Of a DNA stretch of 16,083 nucleotides, positions 5,709-12,518 are shown in pieces (positions within the stretch are counted from its first letter, which is position 1; each line of letters starts with the position of its first letter). Position numbers and translations under genes: made by a program. The notes below the pieces were generated by a model. It saw only the letters and a program-made list of their open reading frames with translations. It had not been told where the DNA came from and did not search any database. Origin of the DNA: CAZUZD01 sp964624465 (GTDB lineage Bacteria; Planctomycetota; Planctomycetia; Isosphaerales; Isosphaeraceae); the NCBI GenBank assembly GCA_964624465.1, contig CAZUZD010000123.1:1-16083 (forward strand), read 5' to 3'.

Positions 5709-6818
5709 TCAACGGGCCGGGGGCGGCGGGTCGGTCACCGGCTGGTGGCGGACGTCGAGCCTGAGCGTGCGCCCGGCGCCGTCGAGGGACCAGACGCGCT
5801 GGCGCAGGGTCCCGTCCGGCTCGAAGTCGAAGCGGACGGCGTACGGGACGACGCGGTCCCCCTCGAAGCCCTTCAGGTCGAGCTGCACGGCGCCGCCGTC
5901 GAGCACGGTGACGTCGCCCTCATAGACGCCGCCGCGGTCCGACAGCGCGAGGCATCGCAGCACGTTGGCTCCGGTGTGGTGGTAGAGGTACGCGTCGAGC
6001 AGGTGCCGGGGCTCACCGTCCCGGGTCAGGGCCAGGGTGCGTACGCAGATCCCGTTGGCCAGCGGGACCCACTCGAACGTCGAGCGGAGCCGGGCGGCTC
6101 CTCCGGTGTCCCCTCCGACCGGGGCCGCCTCGGCCGTCTGCCAGGGGTGGCGGAGGAGCGGTGCGAACGCCTTCAGGTGCTCGGGCAGGGTCGCCCCCTC
6201 GACGGCGAGCGGGCGCGGCGTGGCGGGCGCCGCGACACGGACGCGGTTCCACGCGGCCATGGGGAGGTATCCTTCGGGTCCGGTCGACTCCAGGAGCTCG
6301 TCGTGGTACCGGTCGGGGCCGTCGAAGGTCCAGCGCGTCTTGAGGTTGCGGCGCTGGCCGGTCTGGTACATGTCGACGAGGATGTCCAGCGCCTCGCCGT
6401 CGAACCGGATCACGCCTTCCGCCACGCCGGCTGCGAACGGGCTCAGCTCGAGCGAGCGGATCTGCTTCCGGCCGGGATGCCAGTACACGGCCCGCAGCGC
6501 CCGCCACGGATTGCCGTCGCCGCCGGTCCCGTCGGTCCTGACGCTCAGCGAGTGCCGGCCCGGTCCCCAGCTCCAGGTGTCGGCGAGGCCCACCCCGGGC
6601 CCCAGGTCCGTCCCGGCCGCGGCCGTCATCTTCCACTCGCCGCCGACCATGCGCGCCAGCCTCGCCATCGGATTGGCCACCGCCGCCGGAGCCGCCTCCT
6701 GTGCCGGCCCGGCGTCCGGCCCCCGGCCCGGATCCTGGGCGGCCCTGCCGGCGGACGGCATGGCGACGGCGAGCACGAGCGTCGAGAGCACCGCCGCAAT
6801 CGGGAGAGACCCTGGCAT
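5709..6818 (-). CDS. Secreted protein with two tandem lipocalin-like (DUF1579-like) domains
   Basis: The protein has 369 residues. ATG 6818 has AGGGGG 5 nt upstream on the minus strand and begins a Sec signal peptide with cleavage near AGRAAQD (about 27). A Pro/Ala linker leads into two beta-rich domains that align with each other. TWSWGPGRHSLSVRT (81-95) matches TFEWVPLANGICVRT (247-261). PWRALRAVYWHPG (104-116) matches PRHLLDAYLYHHTG (270-283), and TRWTFDGPDRYHDELLE (161-177) matches VRFDFEPDGTLRQRVWS (328-344). The pattern of aromatic strands around a barrel resembles calycin/DUF1579-type proteins, which often bind small hydrophobic ligands. No enzyme motif is visible. The next gene upstream (7177) is divergent, so this appears to be a single-gene unit, with a hairpin after its stop. 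Confidence 0.75.
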   Translation of the reverse strand: MPGSLPIAAVLSTLVLAVAMPSAGRAAQDPGRGPDAGPAQEAAPAAVANPMARLARMVGGEWKMTAAAGTDLGPGVGLADTWSWGPGRHSLSVRTDGTGGDGNPWRALRAVYWHPGRKQIRSLELSPFAAGVAEGVIRFDGEALDILVDMYQTGQRRNLKTRWTFDGPDRYHDELLESTGPEGYLPMAAWNRVRVAAPATPRPLAVEGATLPEHLKAFAPLLRHPWQTAEAAPVGGDTGGAARLRSTFEWVPLANGICVRTLALTRDGEPRHLLDAYLYHHTGANVLRCLALSDRGGVYEGDVTVLDGGAVQLDLKGFEGDRVVPYAVRFDFEPDGTLRQRVWSLDGAGRTLRLDVRHQPVTDPPPPAR

Positions 6819-7176
6819 TACAACCCCCTGGGTGCCGGACGTGAGGCGGATGGGAAGACGACGCGAGCCGACCCGGTTCGACTCCGCGGCCGCGCCCCAG
6901 CTTACCCGTCTGGTCGATCCGCCGCAGGGCATCGGCATGCTGGCGGGGGGTGGATCGGGGATCGTGCGATACCGGCAGGCGGCGGCGGGGTTTCATCCTA
7001 CGTCGGTCGGTGCCCGGCCTGGGGGGGCGAGTGTCGCCCGGCCCGCGGGGCGGATCTGGACCGTCGGGGGGTCGGGGGACGTGGTCGGTGGCGGACTGCG
7101 ACGCCCTCAGACCATGTCCATCGGACGCCCCGGACCGAACCCACGCTGGCCCATGTGGGCCCAGAAGGAGCCTGCG
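6819..7176. other. Divergent intergenic region upstream of the Lys-Gly peptide gene
   Basis: This 358-bp stretch separates the two divergent genes and must carry both promoters. No strong -35/-10 pair was found. An inverted repeat GCCCA-TG-TGGGC (7149-7160) sits just before the SD of the Lys-Gly peptide gene and could be an operator. No small gene is convincing here. Confidence 0.4.
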
Positions 7177-7482
7177 ATGTCGCACGACCCGCGTCAGGAC
7201 CTGGATGCCATGCTCGATCAGGTGGCGCCCAGCCGCCGTGGTTTCCTGAAGAGCTTGCTCACGGGCGCGGCCCTGCTGGCCCTGCCCGCCTCGCAGGTGC
7301 TCGCCGCCGACGACCCCGAGGACGACAAGGACGAGCCCAAGGAAGGCAAGGGCAAGGGAAAAGGCAAGGGCAAAGGCAAGGGGAAGGGGAAGGGGAAAGG
7401 CAAGGGCAAGGGCAAGGGTGACGGCAAGGGTAAGGGGAAAGGCAAGGGTAAGGGTGATGGCGGCGGGCGCGCCATCGTGTGA
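7177..7482 (+). CDS. Small Tat-exported Lys-Gly repeat protein
   Basis: The protein has 101 residues. ATG 7177 has a textbook SD (AAGGAG, 6 nt upstream). Residues 19-43 form a twin-arginine signal: SRRGFLK, then LLTGAALLALPA and cleavage around VLAADD. A short acidic segment (DDPEDDKDEPKE, 45-56) follows. Residues 57-93 are 12 Gly-Lys units, a Gly-Asp, five Gly-Lys units and a Gly-Asp; the C-terminus is GGGRAIV. The mature protein is tiny, disordered and strongly basic. I know no function for it. Tat normally exports folded or cofactor-bearing proteins, so such a tail is odd. The gene 87 nt downstream encodes a PqqD-like/methyltransferase fusion, making this a candidate substrate of that enzyme. 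Alternatives are a surface-, nucleic-acid- or polyphosphate-binding polycation, or a low-complexity protein with no specific role. Confidence 0.8.
   Translation: MSHDPRQDLDAMLDQVAPSRRGFLKSLLTGAALLALPASQVLAADDPEDDKDEPKEGKGKGKGKGKGKGKGKGKGKGKGKGDGKGKGKGKGKGDGGGRAIV
7345..7458 (+). repeat. Purine-rich (GGN AAR)n tract encoding Gly-Lys repeats
   Basis: Two runs of the GGN-AAR hexamer (12 and 5 units) are separated by GGT GAC. Codons mix AAG with AAA and GGC with GGG, GGA and GGT. The plus strand is nearly pure purine, with several GGG/GGGG runs in the middle. It is a coding repeat, and its strand bias could favour G-quadruplex or triplex structures. Confidence 0.8.
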
Positions 7483-7504
7483 CCGGTCGGGCCGGGTCCG
7501 GCTG

Positions 7505-7534
7505 GCGGTCCGACGACCGCGGCCGGGCCCGGCC
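7505..7534 (+). promoter_or_regulatory. Intercistronic hairpins between Lys-Gly peptide and methyltransferase genes
   Basis: GCGGTC-CGAC-GACCGC (7505-7520) is a perfect 6-bp stem with a 4-nt loop. It abuts the perfect 14-bp palindrome GGCCGGGCCCGGCC (7521-7534). There is no T-tract. These could protect the upstream message or partly attenuate, giving more peptide than enzyme, a common arrangement in precursor-peptide operons. They could also simply reflect high GC content. Confidence 0.35.
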
Positions 7535-7569
7535 CTGCCCTTCCCCCGGCGGCCAGGAGGCGATGGCGG

Positions 7570-8769
7570 ATGAATCCGGAACGGCTGCGGCGGAACCCGG
7601 CGCTGGTGCTGGCGACCTCCGACGCGGGCTACCTGGCGTACGAGCCGGCGAGCGGTCGGGTGCATCAGCTCAACGCCACGGCGGCGCTGCTGATCGAGCT
7701 CTGCGACGGCACCCGCACGGCGAGCGACCTGGAGGCGCTGCTGGGCCCCCACCTGGGCGAGTCGGCGGCGGCCGAGATCTGCGCCTGGCTGGAGCGGGCC
7801 CGTCGCGAGCGGCTGGTCGAGGGGCTCGACGGCGCCCCGGGGCCGGCGGGCGAGGCCCACTCGTCCGAGGCGCTGGCGACGCTGGCCGAGGGGCTCCGGG
7901 AGCGGGGCCGGGTGCTGGCGGCGTATGTCTGCCAGCGGGGGGTGGTCGAGGCCAGGCCGGATGATGCGGGGGCCTGGAGCCAGCTCGGCGAGCTGGCGCA
8001 CATCGTGGGTCGTCGCGACGAGGCCAGGGTCGCCTACGAGGCGTACCAGCGGCTGCGGCCCGGCGACGCCGAGGTGGCCCACCTGCTGCGGGCCCTCCGC
8101 GACGATGCGCCGCCGGCGCGGGCGCCCGACGACTGCATCACCCAGCTCTACGCGCGGTTCGCGGGCTTCTACGACGAGAGCATGGGGGACGACCTGGGGT
8201 ATCAGGCCCCCGGGCTGGTGGCCGAGGCCGTGGCCACTGCGATCGGCGACCGCCGCGACCTGGCGGTGCTCGACCTGGGCTGCGGTACCGGCCTGGCGGG
8301 CCAGCACCTGCGGCCCAGGGCCCGGCACCTCGTCGGCGTGGACCTCTCCCCCGAGATGCTGGCGCGGGCCCGGCGGCGGCGGCTCTACGACCGGCTCGAC
8401 GAGGCCGAGATCACCGCCTGGCTCGGCGCCGACGCTTCGTCGGCCGGGCCCGACGGCCGGTTCGACCTGATCGTGGCCTGCGACGCCCTGATCTACTTCG
8501 GCGACCTGGGCCAGGTGATCGGCCCGGCGGCGGCCCTGCTGGCGCCCGGGGGCTGGTTCGTGGGCACGGTGGAGCGGAGCGAGCGGGCGCCGCTGCGGCT
8601 GACCGACTCGGGGCGTTATGCCCACCACCGCGACCACCTGGCGGCGACGGCGGCGGCCGCCGGCCTGACGGTCCGGCAGCTCGACGAGGTGGTGCTGCGG
8701 CACGAGTACGGCGAGCCGGTCGTCGGGCTCCTGGCCGTCTTCGGCGCCCCGGGCGGCGGCGTGGCTTGA
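7570..8769 (+). CDS. PqqD-like / TPR / class I SAM-methyltransferase fusion protein
   Basis: The protein has 399 residues, with SD AGGAGG 9 nt before ATG. Residues about 1-88 look like a PqqD-type winged-helix peptide-binding domain: NPALVLATSDAGYLAYEP, VHQLNATAALLIELCDGTRT, then SDLEALLG and an amphipathic helix. PqqD and related domains present precursor peptides to modifying enzymes. Residues about 100-175 form TPR-like helices (LGELAHIVGRRDEARVAYEAY). Residues about 190-395 are a class I methyltransferase with AdoMet motif VLDLGCGTG (233-241), acidic DLSPEML (258-264) and FDLIVACDALIYFGDL (298-313). The TPR-plus-methyltransferase part matches the COG4976 type, including LYARFAGFYDESM and LGYQAP. 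The substrate is unknown. Its position after a small Tat peptide gene suggests a peptide methyltransferase. A small-molecule substrate remains possible. Confidence 0.85.
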   Translation: MNPERLRRNPALVLATSDAGYLAYEPASGRVHQLNATAALLIELCDGTRTASDLEALLGPHLGESAAAEICAWLERARRERLVEGLDGAPGPAGEAHSSEALATLAEGLRERGRVLAAYVCQRGVVEARPDDAGAWSQLGELAHIVGRRDEARVAYEAYQRLRPGDAEVAHLLRALRDDAPPARAPDDCITQLYARFAGFYDESMGDDLGYQAPGLVAEAVATAIGDRRDLAVLDLGCGTGLAGQHLRPRARHLVGVDLSPEMLARARRRRLYDRLDEAEITAWLGADASSAGPDGRFDLIVACDALIYFGDLGQVIGPAAALLAPGGWFVGTVERSERAPLRLTDSGRYAHHRDHLAATAAAAGLTVRQLDEVVLRHEYGEPVVGLLAVFGAPGGGVA

Positions 8770-8795
8770 TTGCCGGCCGGCAGGCCGGTGATAAT
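8766..8795 (+). promoter_or_regulatory. Candidate sigma70-type promoter for the DUF4239 gene
   Basis: TTGATT (8766-8771, overlapping the stop of the upstream gene) and GATAAT (8790-8795, 5 of 6 to the -10 consensus) are 18 bp apart. They lie about 45 bp upstream of ATG 8840. The spacer contains the perfect palindrome GCCGGCCGGC (8772-8781), which might be an operator. In such GC-rich DNA, a match this good is noteworthy. Confidence 0.4.
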
Positions 8796-8839
8796 CCGGG
8801 GGCCGGCCACGATGGCCCCGCGCCCCTCGAGACCGCCGC

Positions 8840-9664
8840 ATGCTCTACTGGCTCTACGACCTGCCCACCTGGACGATGGTCGTCCTGGTCAACCTGGTCT
8901 TCGTGCTCTTCACCTGGCTGGGGGCCATCTTCCTCCGGCCGCTGCTGCGGGTGGTGGTGCGCAAGCAGGCGGGCCTCAACGAGGTGCTGGGCTACCTGCT
9001 AGGGGCGCACGGCGTCTACTTCGGCATCCTGCTGGGCTTGCTGGCGCTGGCGGCGTACCAGAACTTCGCCGACGTCGACAAGCTGGTCAGCAAGGAGGCG
9101 ACCAAGACGGGCGTCGTCTACCGCAGCGTCTCGTCGTACCCCCCGCCCACGCGGGGCGAGCTCCAGGGCCAGCTCCGTACGTACGTGCGGTTCCTGATCG
9201 ACGAGGCCTGGCCCGAGCAGCGCCGGGGGCGGATCCACCCCCGGGGCTCGGTGCTCACGACCGAGTTCCAGCAGACGCTCATGAGCTTCGAGCCAACGAC
9301 GCGGAGCCAGGAGATCCTGCACGCCGAGACCCTGCGGCTGTTCAACGAGCTGGTCGAGCTGCGGCGCGAGCGGCTCAACGCGGTGACGACCGGGATCCCG
9401 GCGATCCTCTGGTTCGTGGTGGTGATCGGGATCGTGGTCAACATCATCCTGATCTGGCTGCTCGAGATGAGGCTGATGGCCCACCTGTTCCTGGGGGGCC
9501 TGATCTCGTTCTTCCTGGGCACGATGATCGCGCTGGTCGCCGCCATGGACAACCCGTTCCGCGGCGAGGAGAGCATCGACTCGACCGCCTTCCAGATGGT
9601 CTTCACCTCGCTGATGAGCACGGACGCCGCCGTCCCCTCGTCCGGGTCCTCGGCGGCGCGCTGA
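8840..9664 (+). CDS. DUF4239 (bestrophin-like) membrane protein
   Basis: The protein has 274 residues. The N-terminal half has two membrane helices (about 12-33 and 54-74). A soluble, charged middle (about 75-185) includes KLVSKEATKTGVVYRSVSSYP. Two more helices follow (about 187-208 and 214-236). The C-terminal signature LVAAMDNPFRGEESIDSTAF (about 232-251) is typical of DUF4239 (PF14023), described as bestrophin-like and possibly channel-forming. No function is proven for the family. The start has only a weak SD, but the product begins straight into the conserved N-terminus. It is followed after 68 nt by an AIM24-family gene, so the two may be expressed together. A candidate promoter lies at 8766-8795. 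Confidence 0.85.
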   Translation: MLYWLYDLPTWTMVVLVNLVFVLFTWLGAIFLRPLLRVVVRKQAGLNEVLGYLLGAHGVYFGILLGLLALAAYQNFADVDKLVSKEATKTGVVYRSVSSYPPPTRGELQGQLRTYVRFLIDEAWPEQRRGRIHPRGSVLTTEFQQTLMSFEPTTRSQEILHAETLRLFNELVELRRERLNAVTTGIPAILWFVVVIGIVVNIILIWLLEMRLMAHLFLGGLISFFLGTMIALVAAMDNPFRGEESIDSTAFQMVFTSLMSTDAAVPSSGSSAAR

Positions 9665-9732
9665 GACTCGCCCGACCGCGACCCCCACGCCCCCGGCGCC
9701 TGCGGCACCGACCTCGCGGAGCATGCCCCGTC

Positions 9733-10410
9733 ATGGCCAAGTTCGAGATCTTGCAGAGCGAAGGCATGCAGTGGGTGAAGGCCACGCTCAGCAACGAGAC
9801 GGTGCGCGCCGAGAAGGGGGCCCTCAACCACATGCTCGGCGACCTGAGCCTGAGCGTGCCCACGCCCGACCTGCGCTCGCTGCTGGTGGCGATGATCTCG
9901 GACGAGTCGCCGTTCCGGCCGTCGTACACGGGCACCGGCGAGCTGCACCTGGAGCCGTCGCTGGGCGGCTTCCACGTGCTGCAGGTGCACCAGAGCGAGG
10001 GCTGGGTGGTCGAGAACAATGCCTACTGGGCGTCGGAGGGGAAGGTTGGCCTGTCGGTCGCCCGCGAGCGGCTCATGACCGCGCTCTGGGCCGGCGAGGG
10101 CCTGCTCTGGTACCACACCCGGGTCCGCGGCAACGGCAAGGTGATCCTCAGCACCCCGGGGCCCGTCGAGGAGATCGTGCTCAACAACGAGAGGCTCTCG
10201 GTCGACGGCGACTACGTGGTCGCTCGCACCGAAAGCGTCCGGTTCGACATCGGCCGGGCCTCGAAGTCGCGGTTCCGCTCGGCGCTGGCCGGCGAGGGCC
10301 GCATCCGCACCTACCACGGCACCGGCAAGGTCCTGCTCTCGGCGATCCCCTACTGGCGGCTGCGGGTCACCCAGGGCAAGAGCAAGGACCCGGCGCTGCT
10401 GACGAGCTGA
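9733..10410 (+). CDS. AIM24 family protein
   Basis: The protein has 225 residues with no signal peptide. MAKFEILQSEGMQWVKATLSN opens into an all-beta protein with many Gly turns. Motifs include YTGTGELHLEPSLGGFHV (about 65-82), LWAGEGLLWYHTRVRGNGKV (about 118-137) and AGEGRIRTYHGTGKVLLS (about 186-203). These are the repeating hairpins of the AIM24/TRAP-like fold (PF01987), whose bacterial members have no settled role; the yeast relative is mitochondrial. The gene follows DUF4239 with no apparent promoter between them. A strong hairpin (10424-10450) ends the unit. No SD is obvious, and the ATG is the first Met of the conserved domain. Confidence 0.85.
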   Translation: MAKFEILQSEGMQWVKATLSNETVRAEKGALNHMLGDLSLSVPTPDLRSLLVAMISDESPFRPSYTGTGELHLEPSLGGFHVLQVHQSEGWVVENNAYWASEGKVGLSVARERLMTALWAGEGLLWYHTRVRGNGKVILSTPGPVEEIVLNNERLSVDGDYVVARTESVRFDIGRASKSRFRSALAGEGRIRTYHGTGKVLLSAIPYWRLRVTQGKSKDPALLTS

Positions 10411-10423
10411 GCGGGGCGGAGCG

Positions 10424-10450
10424 GCGCGGGGCCGACGGTCGGCCCCGCGC
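10424..10450. terminator. Perfect 12-bp-stem hairpin at convergent junction
   Basis: GCGCGGGGCCGA (10424-10435), loop CGG, TCGGCCCCGCGC (10439-10450). It sits between converging stops at 10410 and 10459. There is no T-tract on either strand. It is a probable bidirectional terminator. Confidence 0.65.
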
Positions 10451-10458
10451 GGCACGGC

Positions 10459-11022
10459 TCAGGGGGTCTTCACCTCGACGAGCTCCAGCGTCGTCGTCTT
10501 CTTGCCGGCGGGCACCCGCGTCACCGAGCGGAGCACCTTGCCGGGTACCGTGTCGCACATCCAGGTGCGGGTCAGGGCCTCGCCGGCCTCGGTGGTGCTC
10601 TTGGAGTCGTACCACTCGGCCTGGTACGTCTTGCCGGCGACGGTGATCTCCTCGGCGCCCGAGGCCACCACGCCCGACGGCTTGCCGATCTGCTCGCGCT
10701 TCATGCCCGCCAGCAGCGGGAACATCCGCCGGTACTCCAGCCGCTGCGGCGAGTTCGTCACGGTCGTGCCGGTGGCGTTGCTGACGACGGTCATGTCGAC
10801 CAGCGCGTTCTTCGGGTTGATCTCGACCAGGGTATAGGTCGTCGTGGTCTCGGTCCGGCTCCCGTCCGACTCGGTGATCGCCCGCACCGTGACCTTCGTG
10901 CCGGGCGGGACCTGGGCCCAGCTCCGGTAGGTCGGGTTCTCGACCTCCTCGGCCCGGGTCGATGCGGGGGCGGCGACGGTGACGGCGGCGAGCAGGGCGA
11001 GCAGGCAGGTCGGGCGACGCAT
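10459..11022 (-). CDS. Secreted protein of unknown function
   Basis: The protein has 187 residues. ATG 11022 opens a Sec signal peptide (MRRPTCLLALLAAVTVAAPA, cleavage near TRAEE at about 25), with GGAG 9 nt upstream on the minus strand. The mature part is predicted to be beta-rich. VPPGTKVTVRAIT (39-50) and a Thr-rich strand TETTTTYTLVEI (57-68) come first, then ITVAGKTYQAEWYDS (126-140) and WMCDTVPGKVLRSVTRV (154-170). The WMCDTVPGKVLRS segment resembles the ending seen in secreted beta-barrel proteins where a modified value is checked, but I cannot assign a family. A single Cys remains in the mature form, so no disulfide is expected. It is divergent from the pseudopilin gene and looks monocistronic. 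Confidence 0.7.
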   Translation of the reverse strand: MRRPTCLLALLAAVTVAAPASTRAEEVENPTYRSWAQVPPGTKVTVRAITESDGSRTETTTTYTLVEINPKNALVDMTVVSNATGTTVTNSPQRLEYRRMFPLLAGMKREQIGKPSGVVASGAEEITVAGKTYQAEWYDSKSTTEAGEALTRTWMCDTVPGKVLRSVTRVPAGKKTTTLELVEVKTP

Positions 11023-11372
11023 GGCGGGGCGCTCCGGGGGATGGTCGGGACAACGGACCACGATCCGACTGCGGTCGGGCCGGTCCGTGGGCCCGTCGCT
11101 GCGCGCATTGTGCGCCGGCCCCGGCCTGCCCACCAAGCAGTTCATCGGACCTTGATCGAGATCTCATCCGGCCTTCATGAAGTGGGGCTTGGGGGCCCCG
11201 GCGGCCTTCACGCAACGCATACGCAAGCTTTGTCAGGGCTTCGTCGGCCGTTCATCAAGGCTTCAAACTCGGTGGCTAGATTGTTCGACGTCCGGATGGG
11301 GGCGAGCCGTCGGTCCTGCGTGTCGTGGGGCCCCTCGCCTCGCCGCTTGGTGCGAGTAAGGAGATCATCGCC
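11023..11372. other. Divergent intergenic region upstream of the DUF1559 gene
   Basis: This 350-bp stretch is locally AT-richer (about 11130-11290) than the rest, as expected for promoters. TTGTCA (11230-11235) and TAGATT (11277-11282) are individually promoter-like but not correctly spaced. Three ACGCA copies occur at 11210, 11215 and 11221, and TTCATC occurs repeatedly. No small gene was found. Confidence 0.4.
11358..11363 (+). promoter_or_regulatory. Ribosome binding site deciding the GTG start at 11373
   Basis: AAGGAG lies 9 nt upstream of GTG 11373. The earlier in-frame ATG (11325) would place 16 extra residues before a prepilin leader and has no SD. Confidence 0.6.
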
Positions 11373-12518
11373 GTGCGCGTCAGTCCCGAGCTGCGGAGCC
11401 GCCCGCGTGGCTTCACCCTGATCGAGCTGCTGGTCGTCATTGCCATCATCGGCGTCCTGATCAGCCTCCTGCTGCCGGCCGTGCAGAGCGCCCGTGAGGC
11501 CGCCCGCCGCGCCCAGTGCACCAACAACCTCAAGCAGATCGGCCTGGGGTTCCACAACTTCGAGAGCGCCAACAACCACTTCCCGCAGGGCGCCCACGAC
11601 GGCAGCCCGCAGGCCGTGGACGCGTCGCTGAACCCGTACCCGGCCGGCTACAACTACGACGAGAAGGTCGGCTCGCAGTACGGCACCACCACCTGCTGCC
11701 GCGCCTACCACCCCAACGGCTACAACCAGTTCTTCAAGATCCTGCCCTACATGGAGCAGCAGCAGGTCTACAACCTGGCCAACTTCGACATGCCGCCGAT
11801 CACCTCCGACGTCGCCCGTCCGGCCGACTACGCCGGTGAAGACAGCATCGCCCGCGCGGCCATCGCCACCTTCTACTGCCCCACTCGCCGCGCTGTGCAG
11901 CGCTACGGCACCAACCCGGTCACCGCCACCTCGCGGAACGACTACGCCGGCGCCGCCGGGTTCTTCCAGGGCCAGTGGTACGAGTGCACCTCGAGCGACT
12001 TCAACACCACCCGGTTCGTGCCGGCGGCCCCCAACGGCCTGACGCCGATCGCCGACGAGCGCACCCCGGTCAACCTCGGCAACACCGCCGGCCGCAAGGG
12101 TGCCATCGCCTGGTCGGGCCGCGGTGCCAAGCGGTTCCTGGCCGAGTTCTCCGACGGTACCTCCAACTCGATCCTCGCCGCCGAGAAGTGCCTGCCCCTG
12201 AGCCGTCACAGCTCGGACGGCGGCGACAACGAGCGCTGGAACAACTCGGGCTGGGACGAGGACAACATCCGGTTCCACTTCACGCCGATGTCCGACTTCG
12301 CCGCCGCCCCCCTCAACGGCGTCTGCGCCGACCCCAGCAGCCCGAACACCGGCAGCACCGTCTGGCGGCGCATGTTCGGCAGCTCGCACCCCGGTGGGGT
12401 CAACGCCGTGTTCGCCGACGGCTCGGTGAAGTTCATCAAGTTCACCGTCAGCCCGGGTACCTTCCGCAAGCTCAACGTCATCGACGACAACGAGCCGATC
12501 AGCGCCGACGAGTTCTGA
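11373..12518 (+). CDS. DUF1559 pseudopilin-like protein
   Basis: The protein has 381 residues from GTG 11373. The N-terminus has a type IV prepilin leader: RPRG-FTLIELLVVIAIIGVLISLL, with cleavage expected after Gly13 and the usual Glu at +5. The AREAARRAQCTNNLKQIGLGFHNFE segment that follows in two blocks is the DUF1559 (PF07596) signature. The C-terminus has HPGGVNAVFADG, the H-X9-DG motif, then SVKFIKF. Several Cys (CTN, CC, YCP, YEC, KC, VCA) suggest extracytoplasmic disulfides. Such proteins exist in tens to hundreds of copies in planctomycete genomes and are thought to be surface- or pilus-related, but the function is not established. The gene is followed by a nested hairpin and a small lipoprotein gene, a common arrangement. 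Codon use is very biased to C-ending codons, suggesting high expression. Confidence 0.92.
   Translation: MRVSPELRSRPRGFTLIELLVVIAIIGVLISLLLPAVQSAREAARRAQCTNNLKQIGLGFHNFESANNHFPQGAHDGSPQAVDASLNPYPAGYNYDEKVGSQYGTTTCCRAYHPNGYNQFFKILPYMEQQQVYNLANFDMPPITSDVARPADYAGEDSIARAAIATFYCPTRRAVQRYGTNPVTATSRNDYAGAAGFFQGQWYECTSSDFNTTRFVPAAPNGLTPIADERTPVNLGNTAGRKGAIAWSGRGAKRFLAEFSDGTSNSILAAEKCLPLSRHSSDGGDNERWNNSGWDEDNIRFHFTPMSDFAAAPLNGVCADPSSPNTGSTVWRRMFGSSHPGGVNAVFADGSVKFIKFTVSPGTFRKLNVIDDNEPISADEF

Noticed and set aside
5745..7421. 558-codon plus-strand frame
   Set aside because: It is antisense to the duplicated lipocalin-like gene and then out of frame with the Lys-Gly gene. Its Arg/Gly-rich composition is a GC artefact.
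7345..7458. CRISPR-like or VNTR array
   Set aside because: Units are 6 bp with no spacers and stay in frame. It is a coding repeat.
7218..7475. Minus-strand Pro-Leu/Pro-Phe repeat protein opposite the Lys-Gly gene
   Set aside because: It is a shadow of the GGN-AAR repeat with no start signal. The plus strand has a Tat signal and strong SD.
6013..8841. Very long minus-strand open frame (942 codons)
   Set aside because: It runs antisense through the Lys-Gly and PqqD-methyltransferase genes, is Arg/Pro/Gly-rich with no domain, and reflects the lack of stop codons in high-GC DNA.
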